From Otatea glauca (lineage: Eukaryota > Streptophyta > Magnoliopsida > Poales > Poaceae), in NCBI GenBank assembly GCA_036346275.1, contig CM070718.1, positions 56,858,188 through 56,922,187 of the forward strand: DNA of 64,000 nucleotides, written 5' to 3'. Position numbers and translations under genes: made by a program. The notes under the pieces were generated by a model. The model worked only from the letters and a program-made list of their open reading frames with translations, was not told the DNA's origin and did no database searches. Positions 13,231-24,900 of the stretch are shown one piece after another (position 1 is the stretch's first letter; the number at the start of each line of letters is the position of its first letter).

Positions 13231-13260
13231 TTAGGGTCGAGATTCCTTTTAGGGGGGAGG
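13226..13260 (+). promoter_or_regulatory. Hairpin plus polypurine tract of family D
   Basis: The arms GAATCTTA (13226-13233) and CGAGATTC (13238-13245) are a decayed form of the perfect 8-bp stem seen in A and B. The PPT AGGGGGGAGG follows at 13251-13260, two bases before the 3' LTR. It primes plus-strand DNA synthesis. Confidence 0.75.
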
Positions 13261-13262
13261 TT

Positions 13263-16200
13263 TGTAACATTAGAATATTTTGAGCCATTTTAAATTCTCT
13301 TAATTTTCCAAATTTTTATCAATTCAAAACTTCCTCTTAAATGTAAACAAATCAAATTGAATCAAAATTTGAAGTTGAATTGAGTTCATATCAATTTATT
13401 TTGGTTCCAAAAGTTTAGAATATTTTTAAGAATTTTCTAGAATTTTTTGCATTTATTTTCTATTTATTTCAGCCTTTTCATTTTATTTGAATTTCTCAAA
13501 AAGGAAAAATGATTTTCTTTTCTCTTTTTTTTTGTGTGGGCCACATTTGCATGTTCCACTTTCTTTTTCCTCCGCCTTAGCCTGAATTCAGCCGCTCTGC
13601 TTGGCCCAGCTTCCTTTTTCCCTGGCCCGCTCTATTTCCTCGACCCAGCCTTGCGTGGCCCAGTCTGCCCGCGCTAGCGCCCACTAATGGGCAGAGCCTA
13701 CCCATCAGGCTCCACCACTTCTTCTCCACGTTGGATTGCTCCGCCACCTGAGTCCCGCACCTATTATCACCAAATCCAGGTGAATCCAAGCCATATTTGG
13801 TCTGGAGACCTTGGCGCCGCACCTATAAAGGCCGCCACCTCTTTCCCCTCCCTTTTCTCATTATTTTTCGCATTGAGTCATCGCCTAGGACCCAAACCTA
13901 GCTGCTGCCTTGTGCCATCTTGCTGAGGAGCTTTTCCACCATCAATCTCCACCTCCGATGAGCTATCGTCGCCATCGTTGGTCCCGCCGAGTTTCCTGGT
14001 TCACCTGTGTTAGTTTGCCCCAAGTCCCGATTGGTTTCATCGTGTTTTGCCCCTCCAGCCGTGCCTTCTTCCTCCGTTCTGGCAAGTCGCACCGCCGCTG
14101 TGCCGACAGAGCCACATGGCTCCACATCAGTGCCATGTGTCGCCCTGTGTCTAGCAACCTTATTGCCACCTCATACCCGTGAGTTGACGTGGCGGCCACG
14201 TCGGCCGTGCCGCATCACCGCACCTCGTGGTAGCCACGTCGGTTACCACGTTAGCCCTAGCCCCGCGTGGCACACCACGTCATCCTTGATCCACCACGTG
14301 TCACCCCATGTCAGTGTGCCGTGCCACATCACCCCCCAACCCTCTCGGTGAACCTGGTTCACCACGAGCCAAATCACTGACGCATAGGCCCCAAGTATCA
14401 GCCGAGATCCTTTTTCTTTTTTACTTTTTCCAGAAATTCCAATTTTTTTGACAAATCAGAGTGCACCACGTGGTAGCCACTATTCATTCTCTCTCCCTTT
14501 TTCTTTTTTGTTTATGTATATATTGGTCCGAGCCACTTTCGAGAGCCCGTTCTCCTCCGTTCGAGGTCCAAATCCAGTGATTCAAAATTTTAAATTAATC
14601 TAAATTCAAGCTCTACCTTTCGCTACCATTATTTTCAATTTTTGAATTTCTTTTGTATTTCTTTTATTTATTTGTGCTTGTTATCGCGTATAGGCATCGT
14701 CGCTAAAGCTCCATTGAATCAACATTCAAAGATAGAACTAGCAGCGTGCAGTGAAGGCAAGTCTTTCTTGACCATGTTGATCCCAAGTTTTTAAAATGCT
14801 TATATTTTTTTAAATTATTGCATGCTTACTTTTACGCAGTGTATTTTAAATTTAGTCATGACGTTTAGTTAAATTCCAGAATGTTTATGATCTCATTGGC
14901 ATTGATCATAATGTACCATTATCACCCTAGTTGGTATTAACTATCTTATTCAGTGATGATTAATAAGGTAGCATAGTACAGTAGAACTACTTAGTTTAGC
15001 TTAAACATCTCGGTATTATGCCTTTATTGGGAATACTTCAAATCTTGTTTAAAACCATTTATGAAGTTGCGGTAGAAGGTTTTGCTGCTGTTATTTAAAT
15101 AAAATAAAACAAAAAATAGTTTTAGACTAGAGCGGATGAAATGTTTGGCAGGTGTAGGAAGCACAAGACTTTGTAAAGTGGTTGCTCCGCCCTAGTCAAT
15201 TATGGACCGAAGCATGTGTTATTTCAAACTGAGCACTACCGTACAATCACAAGTCTATATGGATATGACTTGGCTAATTAATTTGTGCGTCTCGTTATTG
15301 GCTTCGCCAGTTGGTGGAATGTGGCGGATGTAGACAGGTTTTCCTACAAGGTGCAAGAGGGAGCTTCCGATTGGGTAGATGGAACCCTTCGGCGGTGAAA
15401 CCTTAGCGTGCGAGGTTAATAACGGGGCTGTACTTTGTAAAGGCCTTGTTGTGATCATCCTAGTCTCACTCTAATGTTAGAGTGGCTGTGGACAGTAAAG
15501 GTTGATCGTATCTTGTGGGTAAAGCTGTACACACTCTACAGAGTTGAAACTACTTAAGTAGCTGTGCCCATGGTCAAGGGCAGGCAAAGGTGCACTTTCA
15601 CATTGTAGATTTTCTGGCTTTGTTTTAAATAAAGCTGATAGTTTGGGAATCCGTGAGTGGTTGGAACTATCGGGTTATATTGTTTGGCAGATGGAGCCAG
15701 TCAGGTGGTTGGAACCTTTATTATTTTCTTATTATTTTTAATTATTGCAACTATACTTGGTCAAATGATGCTTTATGAAATTACTAGTTGTATTTAAATT
15801 AAATTATTGTTTTACGCTAAATGAGCCATATTATGCCTTCATTTGATTAGTCATGCATATAGTTATCATGCATTATGTTTCCAAGACTTACGGAGTACAT
15901 TACGTACTGACCTTGCCATATTCAAATATTTCATAGTAGAGTGCGTTGAAGCAGAAGGTGACTACGAGTTCTTTGCTTGTGGTTTCGATGAAGGAAATTT
16001 GGATTACTAGGACACGCACCCCAATCAATTGCCTGTTGGGCATATGGATAGGCTTAACCTGCTACTATTTATTTCGTTTCCACTATTTCTTTATTGAAAT
16101 TTAGCCATGTGGCTGTTTGTTGGCCATGAGGCCGGTACTTGTTACTTACTTAATAATATTTGGATTCATGATATGGATGTGTTGTCATCGCTATTTTCAC

Positions 16201-16272
16201 TGTATGTACTAGCTTTTTTTGGACTAGTATAGTTATACACATGGAGTTCGGATTTAGAAATCTGGTCCCGAC
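13263..16272 (+). repeat. 3' LTR of family D
   Basis: It starts TGTAACATTAG at 13263, directly after the PPT. It ends near 16272, where the terminal CA is damaged. Parts match the 5' LTR pieces at 1-56, 2331-2852 and 6458-7467. The middle (13560-14390) is GC-rich leader sequence; the open frames there are composition effects. Candidate intron borders are a GT at 14179-14180 and an AG at 14692-14693. The conserved AAGGCAAG follows at 14754-14761. Confidence 0.85.
13824..13830 (+). promoter_or_regulatory. TATA box of family D LTR
   Basis: TATAAAG lies 561 bases from the LTR start, nearly the same offset as in family A (568). It marks a probable U3/R border, leaving about 2.4 kb of transcribed leader within the LTR. 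Confidence 0.6.
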
Positions 16273-16667
16273 TAATGAAATGAGAAGATGATTCGGCTTT
16301 TCTACATCGCAATCACACGCATGCCGCAGCATATAATCCAAGTAGCATGCACGGAAAAGAGATAAAGCCACGAAGAAACGTATTCCAAGGTAGAAGAGGC
16401 GCATAATGAAACTCCAAGGAATTATCCCGTGAATTCTTTGATCGTGCAAGTCTTAAGGCAGCTGTATCAATCAATTGTCGTCGTTCTGAAAAAAGGGCTA
16501 CATGTAGATGTTTTAAGGCAGCTGTATCAATCATACTTTGAGTGACAAATGGTAAGTCCTATCTGTAGATGTTTATCTTCGCTTCACTTTCAGACTTCCA
16601 ATGCAAACTTGAACAGTGTTAAAATGGGTTGATAAAAAAAAATCAAGACATCTGTGCGCAAACAGTC
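16273..16667 (-). other. 3' UTR and downstream flank of the host gene
   Basis: This is sequence beyond the stop codon of the minus-strand gene. The motif TTAAGGCAGCTGTATCAATCA occurs twice (16453-16473 and 16513-16533), 60 bp apart, so part of the UTR is duplicated. I see no unambiguous poly(A) signal and no other gene. Confidence 0.5.
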
Positions 16668-16782
16668 TCAGTTCTTGTGACCTTCATCAAGGTGCTTCTT
16701 ATCCTCAACATCGCTAGGCAGATCAAGTCCCGCTGGTATCTTTCCAGGGTAGTTGCAGCTAGGGGAATCCGATCCAAGCATA
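16668..16782 (-). CDS. Coding exon 9 and stop
   Basis: It completes a Ser codon, then encodes MLGSDSPSCNYPGKIPAGL and ends with an acidic/basic tail before TGA at 16670-16668. The acceptor is CGCTGCAG. Confidence 0.93.
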
Positions 16783-18893
16783 CTGCAGCGTTGAAAAAGA
16801 TCATCAACGTCACAGCAGTCCAAAACATCATTTGCAAAACAATCACCGAAGAAAAGCAAAGCACGCTATTCGCACACAGGGAAGTAAAACTGACCTTCTG
16901 TCGACCAACACCATCGACCGGAGCTCACAGTTGGCAATGCTGTATACAACCAAGTGAAAGTTAGCTATGTTTTTAACGGCTATATATTGCGAATATAGTA
17001 CTGTCATGGCAACAATATGTCTGCATAAGTTTGCAGCATACTGCTGGGTAGATCATGGTGACAACTACCAAGGCAAAAAGACTGTCAATTGCAAGACACT
17101 TACTGCATGCCCACTTCCTGTCTTATGGTTGGATGACACTCCCTGCTGTACATGCTTAAGGTATGATATAAGAAACCACTATGGCTGACAATAGCTATCT
17201 CCTTCTCTTCTCTTGTCCATAACCTGCAAGTATATTCAAGGATAGTTCAATTGAATCCAACTACAAAAATAAAGTTACTGGTCTGGTGCTCCAGCACCTA
17301 GGACCTTTCTAATATCAAGTGAGTCACTCCACTCTGTCACAATTCACTGGTATATGAGAAACAAGCATTCAAAGCAAGCATATATGGTGTAGGGAACGTA
17401 GAGGGTATATCCATTGCAGAAACTTCCGTTCTGTGCATAATCCTTCCGATCAGTTCTAGTTTTTCTCTAGATTTTCACTAAAATATCAAAAAAGTGTCGA
17501 TCTAAATAAAGTAAGATATATGGTCAGTTTCAGGTCCTTGTGTTTCATGGCCACATTACCGATTTATTAAGCATCACCAGTTTTAAGACTTCAATTAGAA
17601 GGAACTAATTACCAGTCGATGAACCTCATGCCCCTAGCTGCAACAGAATCATTTGTTTCTCTGACATCAGGTTCCCAAAGAACATCTTCATCATTCTCTA
17701 TCTGTAATGAAAGCAAGCACACATACGTTATCATACACAATTGCAAGGCTGTTATAAACGGTGAGGTCCCATGAATCGACTCATAAATTAGCAACACTAG
17801 GTACTTACCAAGGAAAAATCAATGGCAGGAAAGAGAGTCCGATATTCTGTTATGCTCCTCCTCTTGTCACAGGGATGAAGACCCTGCATTTTCAAATCAA
17901 ATAAAAAAACGAAATATTAAGAATGTTCATTGATAGAATTCATTAAGACATTACTGATATGAGAGAACCACGGAGACAAACCAAAGCATCCAATTTCTCA
18001 AACAAGGATATTCTACTTAGAAAATAGTATGCTGAATAAGTTATTCTAGCAACTGCCAAAATAGTCTAAGTTAACACAAACGAAGGTCAATGAGGCACTA
18101 AATGATGATATTGTCATTTAGCAAGATATGTACAATAGGAACTTTGTAACCAAATGATTGTTCATGTTTTACATGTGATTTTTAGGAGAAACAAATACCA
18201 AGTGCTCCCTGCAGGCCTCAACTGCAAGAAATGAAGGGCAGTTCAAACTTGAAATTGCCAGACGTCCACTGTGTCCAGCATTCTCTACCATTAATGGTGG
18301 TGCACCTACTTCATCAGTATAGTTTTCACCACCAAAGACCCCCACTGCAGTTTGCATAGTCCTGTGAGATAAGTTCTGGTTAAATACAGTGAGACTCATT
18401 TAGTAATTACATACTACTGCAATGCACCGTCATAATGTAGTATGCCTCAAACATGATTTCTGATAATAATCTATACTCCCTATGTTGATTTTTTATAGGG
18501 TGCGGTTTGACTTGTATGCTCTCCAAAGTTGAACTTTGATCTTTAACATCTTTTACGATATATTGTTAATAACTACAAATCATATTCATATTAAAGTACA
18601 TTTCAAATACAAATCTAATGGTATCATTTTTGTGTCACTAAACCTATATATTGTTGATCTAATTGTTGGTCCAACATTACAAAGCTTGAGTCTCGAAACA
18701 TGTGGGCGCCTTATAAGAATCAATAGAGGGAGTACTAAATAGAAGATTGAGTAGCTATTGACATGAAGGACGTGACTAAGGGTGAAAAAAAAAGCTCTCG
18801 AAGTGAATTTTATTTGTACTAGGTCCTATACACATGGGTCATGGAAACCATGCAGCAAGAATATGCAAACATGTTGTGCCTGACTGATGTGCA

Positions 18894-18983
<90 letters not shown>

Positions 18984-21900
18984 ACATCCCAAAATTTGGC
19001 TTAATTAAGTTTTTGTTGTTTAAAAGTGCATTTGTGATTTTCTGAATTTATTTGGATTTTTCTCGATTTATTTGAATTAAATGTTATTTTGGGTTTATTG
19101 CTTTTTATTCAAAAGTATTTAAATCTGTGCAAAGTCAAAATAAAGTTTTGTCAAAAATATTTTATTTAAGTCCGAATGTCTCAAAGTATTTTTGAGATTT
19201 TTCTTGAATTTTCCGATTATTTTATTGCCTAAAACAAATTAAAGGAATTTTTGGAATTAGTTTAATTGGAAAACTGTTAAAAAATCTTTTGAACAGTGTT
19301 GGGCCGAAGCGCCAGTAAACCAGCGTCGGTGCGGCCAAATTTCGCCAGCTGGCCGTCGCGAGGAAACCCTAGATCGGCGATCGCTCATCGCGATCCAATG
19401 GTCCGCAGAGGGCGCGTGTGTGTGCGCGCGTTTTAGCCGTTGGATCTCGACACGCGTCGCAACGCCGCTTGTCGTCTCCGATCCGACTCGAGTTCATCGC
19501 CGTGGCGCCGCGGACTCTTTCGCCGTGTGGAGCGCGGACGCCGAGGCTATAAAGGAGGGTAGCGCCCGAGGTTCGCAAGCCGCCGCGCATCTTTTGGGTG
19601 GAAAGTTTCGCGAGAGCAACCGTAGAACGTCGCCGCAAGCTCGCGGAGTTGAAGTCTGCACCCGCCGAAGTTTTTGCTCAAGCACGCCGCCGGTTCGCCG
19701 GTTTTCGCCGTGTGGACTCGAGATCCGACTCACCGGCGCGCGCGTCGACTACTCTACTCACCTCGCGGAGACGCGCCAAACGCCGCCGCTTTGGTCTTCG
19801 TCTTCAAGTCCGGTAAGACTCACCGTCGCGCCGCCATCGCTGGACCAGAGCTCGGAAGCCGTCGGATCTAGATTGATGGTCGATGCGTTGCCCGTCGCTC
19901 GCGATTGATGACCGTCCGATCGGGTTTCGTCGGATCGATCGAACACTGGTTGAGCCAATCGCAGACGGCCGCGTGTCGGCCGCTGGTGCCGAGGCGTCGT
20001 GAGCCGAGTCTACCGTAAGCCAAAGACGAGTTCGTGGACTCGATCCATGCGCCGAGGACACGCGTGTCGGCGGGATTGGCCGAGACCGATCTTGACGCCA
20101 TGCTTGCGCTCATAATTACATTTTTCAATTGGAAAAATATTCCGATTGAAATTCCGTGATGATGACGTCATCATGAGGTCACGCTGACGTCATAAATCGA
20201 TTTTTCAGTATAAAAATAAATCTGTTAATTCGTATTTTCTGATTTTCTGATTTCAGTATTTATTTCAAACTTCAAAAGGCTATATCTTTTGCATTGTAAC
20301 TCGGAATTGAGTGATTCCAGTTTATAAAAATTTGTAAAATTGAGATCTATTTAATGGTGAATTTTAATTGATTTTTGGAGTTCAATTGCTCTCTGTTTTG
20401 GCATTTATTTGCTTTTCTCTTTGATGCAGCGTAGACGTTGAATTGTGCGACGCTTCGGAGGAAGATCAAGCAACCCAAGAGCAAGCTTCAGATCAAGATC
20501 AGGACCTATTCCAAGGCAAGTTGTGCTTTGATCATGTTGAACCCATGTTTATAAAATTGCTATGTTTGTTTTACAATATTGCATATATTTCAAATATACA
20601 ATTGTTTCAAAATTAGATTGGGTTTAGCTAAAATACCAGATTGATCTATACCCTACCTTGTCATTATATGCCATGAACCATTGTCACCCTAGATTGGTTT
20701 AATATAGTTGATTAATAATTATGATCAACATTGGAGGTTAGACCGTATTAGTTGCTTAGCCATGCCACGTCATCACATGTGTCGTAATCATTGTTAATTA
20801 ATCTTGATTAACGGAATATGGAACAATGTTATGAACTTGTGTGTCATGTGGGATCACACGACGAGATTGAGTTGTTGTGGCGAGTCATGTCACGCAACGA
20901 TGTTGAATTGTTGATGGCACGTGGTGCTTGGTAATCAACTGGGTGATGATAACTTAGATTGGGGCAAGTGGCAAGGCGCGAGAGGCCAAGGTGGGCCCGA
21001 TGGGCAGATGGTATGTGGAAGTCTTGCCTTGATCACACTAAGGACTTAACCTTGCAAGCCTTTGACCTGAGTCAATCATGCAACCACATGTCTGGTATGG
21101 GCCAGCCTAGCTGAGTAATTTGCAAAGTCTTAATTTTGATACTATCGTGGTCGGTGTGAGTTCCCGGGTCAGGGTGTAATTCACATGGCGCAAGAGGGGG
21201 GCCCTGGATGTGGTTTATGAGACGCCAAATGTTGAAACCTTAGCGGGTAGTATCGGGTTAAGATAGAGCATTGTAAAGGCTTTGTTATAATCTCTCGCCT
21301 TTGTGGTGTTTGGTTGTATCACGTGGGTAAAGTGCATAACCTCTGCAGAGTGTGAAACTATTCGGATAGCCGTGCTCGCGGTATTGAGCAATGCTCGGGA
21401 ATTACAGTTAAGGGTTAGCTTAATTAATTGGACAACTTGGTTGGGATGGCGGAATGCCATGTGGAAGATGGAATTTAACTTAGGATTGGAAACTTGGTTT
21501 ACTTGAGAAATACTGAATTTATTTATTATCGTTATTTGTTTTACATCCTTTACAATCTATATATCAGATTCGTTCATAAATGTCTTGCTTATTGCAAAAT
21601 AGCCATGATAGCCTATCCATTGGAATAAGCCTTGCATATAGATACATGGAATTGCATTCATGCACAACTTGTTGAGTGCTTTAAGTACTCACCCTTGCCA
21701 AACAACATTAATCAACAGTTGAAGAATCTACACCGGTGTTGGAAGATGAAGTCCAAGAAGACACGAGTCATTAGGGTCCGAGCCTTGTCGGTTGCTGTGG
21801 TGACCGATGAGCTACCTACGTTTCTACTTTCCATTGCTTAATTATTAGTTTATATTTTCACCTTGCCTGCGTGGCTTAATAATGTAAGTTGGTCATAAGA

Positions 21901-24900
21901 TCATACATTTAGTTATATCAATAAATGAACTATTATTCTATTATCGTTGTGTATGATGTGATATGTACCAATGTTAAGCTGTGTGCACTAGCGTTGATCC
22001 TGGGAATAGTGCAGTAAACACAGTGGGTTCGAATCAGTGGATTCGGGTCCTTACAGAGGTGGTATCAGAGCATACTGACTGTAGGTCTTGGCCCTAGATA
22101 GTTTGGAGGTGTCTTGAGTGTGTCCAAAATTATTTTCTAAAAGAAAATCTAAGCTTGACTAATAAAACCCTCTCGACTCATCTCATTCTCTACTTCTCGC
22201 CTTTGCTAAATTTACCCGCTTTACTTGCCGTTTGGTGGAGAACTTATTCCAAAGTTCTTGTGGAGCGGATGCCGATCGTTCGACCTTTGAGGAGATAGTG
22301 GCGGCTACGCCATGGAGTATGGAGAGTACTTGAGACGCTTGGAGGTTTCTATCGTCCACTTTACCGAGGAGGCAAATGGTCGCTGAATGGTGTACACCGA
22401 GGATTTATTTGCAAGTTGATCATCTACGCCGGGAGAACGAGGAAGCTAGCGTGCCAATCAACATCTCCGCGTAAGATTCTCGACGAGGTTGCAATTCAGA
22501 GGTCGCTCGACTTGCTCTTCGCCGTGTCCGCCGCGACTACGCCGACGAGCTTCACGACTCGGTGTTCGACTTCACCCAGACGCTCAAGCATGCCAAGACG
22601 ACGGATCGAGGGGAGCGAGTGTGCTCTGCGACGCACCTTGCGAGTTCGCCCTTGCCGGGAGGATCATATGAGAGAGACTACCCAGAGCCGAGACTGCGTA
22701 TGCGAGGCACTCGAGTAGCGAGCAGAGCTCGAGGTGACCCGTGCTTTAGCCATCGGGATGATCACCGAGCCGGGAGAGGCCCCGAGGCGCTTGAGGACGA
22801 GCCGGGCGCGTGACTCGAGAGTTCAGAGCCACCGAGGAGTCCGAGGAGGATCCAGAGGAGCGAGAGTGGGAGCGGAGGGGAGTGCAGACCCGTTGTTGCA
22901 GAGGACCCAGAATAGGTCATCAGATAGGTTTGCTCGATGCCACCACCCGCCGTGTATGCGCCGGATCGCCTCACCAGGTGGTGGATGAGTGAGTGTCGAC
23001 CTTGAGCCGTGTTGAGACTCGAGTGTGAGTCGCGTCTTTAAGTTAGTCTTTACCTTTCTAGTGGACGTTAAGGTTGCGTGTTTAGTTTGCTTCTTTGTAT
23101 TGCTGAGTGTGCAGTATGTGTTGCAGAGCTTGTAGGCTTAAATAAGCAGCCATACCAAGTTAAATAAAGAATTGTTCAGTTTGGGTATAACCTATCTCCC
23201 CGTTTTAGAAATTCTTACTTCTCATCTATGCTACATCTACCTTTCCTAACCTAAGAGGCAATCATCAGATGGTGAATACTCGAGGAAACAACGGTGCTTG
23301 AGAAGTGGATCGTCGAATGACAATCCCAATGATGGAGGCAGCCCTCAACCACCGCCAGTGGACATGCAGAATCTGGGAGCATTCCTTGCAGCACAGACTC
23401 AACTGATGCAGACAATGATGCAGCAGATGCAGCAGATGACCAATGCAGCAGTAAACCACAACAATCCTGCAACTCAGAACAATCATGGTGGACCTCGACC
23501 TATGTCCAAGCTATCGGATTTTATGAGGACTAGGCCACCAACTTTCTCTGGAAACGTGAACCCTTTGGAAGCCGATGATTGGCTTAGGACCATTGAGAAG
23601 AAGCTGCACATCACTCAGTGTGAGGGCAATGAGAAGGTGCTCTACGCCTCTCATCAACTTGAAGGAACCGCCGCAGAATGGTGGGAGAATTACTGTGCCG
23701 CTCATGGAGCCCCGCAAGAGATAACCTGGGAGGAGTTCACTAATGCTTTCCGCCAGTATCATGTCCCAGAGGGAATGATGGATCTTAAGAAGGAGGAGTT
23801 CAGAGCTTTGAAGCAAGGAGGCCAACCAGTGGCCGAATACCTGAATAAATTCACTCAGTTAGCTCGTTATGCCCCTGAGGACGTAGCGACGGATAAAGCT
23901 AGGCGCCTCGTTTCATGAAGGGACTGAATTCAGGATCGCAGTGGGGTGATTACCCACAATTTTCCGGATTTTCGTGAGTGGTAAATAAGGCTTTAATCCT
24001 AGAGGACAAGCGCAAAGAGCTAGGTGAAACCGTAGCGCTTGATGAACAATCGGTGGGCGCCAAACCATCTACGCTTGAGGATGTCACCCAAAGAATTTGC
24101 TAGATTTCAACCACCACCGGGAACAAGACATCAACCCCTACACCTCGCCACCAATCGAATTTCTGACCCAGCAAGCAAGGCAACAATGCACCAGAGGAAA
24201 TCGATCTGCGGTGAAGAGATGCTATACTTGCAATGAGCCGGCACTTTTCAAATAGGTGTCCACGAAGGAGGCATCACACCGATTCGTTTCAACCTGGGAA
24301 CAACACCCGCTAAAGCACCAACATCGAGGAAATCGTGCACCAAGCCAAGCCGAGCAACGCCAGCGATCAACGCGTGGAAGAATCAACCACATCACCGATG
24401 GAGCTCGAGAAGCTACGGGCGTCGTCTTGGGTAAGTTCTTGGTCAACTCGATGACCTTTCTGCTTTGTTTGATTCTCGAGCTTCGCATTCGCTTGTTTCT
24501 CAAAGTTTTGCAACCAAGAATGGATTTAAAGTGGTGGATCTTAAGTGTGTGCTCTTAGTCCAAGCCCGAGGATCTGAGCTTAGATCTAGCCTTGGGTGTT
24601 TGGGAGCTAAGTTGTTTATGGATGGGATAGAATTTCTCGCGAATCTTATCTTGATAGATGCGCAATCCTAGACGTCATCCTTGGAATGGATTGGCTGTCC
24701 AAGCATAAGGTCGTTTTAGATTGTGGCGAAGGATCGTGACCTTGGAAGGCCCTAGTGGCAAGAAAGTGGAGTTTCAAGCGACCGCAGCGGACGGCGCTTA
24801 ACGGTCAACAGCAGTGAAAGCCATCGGCATGGAAGATGTGCGAAGAGCGAGAATACCCGAGGTATTTCGGAAGATTTGCCAGATTGCCACCGATCGTGAT

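Larger units (their letters stand above)
1..16272 (+). mobile_element. Family D Ty3/gypsy chromodomain retrotransposon, degenerate
   Basis: This element runs from beyond the left edge to about 16272. It has a 5' LTR ending at 7467, a PBS, an extra ORF before gag, then gag, protease, reverse transcriptase, RNase H, integrase, chromodomain, a PPT and a 3' LTR from 13263. Domain order (integrase after RNase H) and the chromodomain-like C-terminus place it among the plant Ty3/gypsy chromoviruses; a Tekay-like lineage is my inference. Most breaks are stops replacing CAG, CGA or TGG codons, with few frameshifts, so it looks old and decayed by cytosine deamination. Later insertions E and B interrupt its 5' LTR. 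The target duplication cannot be tested because the left end is outside the window. Its 3' end lies about 400 bp beyond the stop codon of the minus-strand host gene. Confidence 0.85.
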
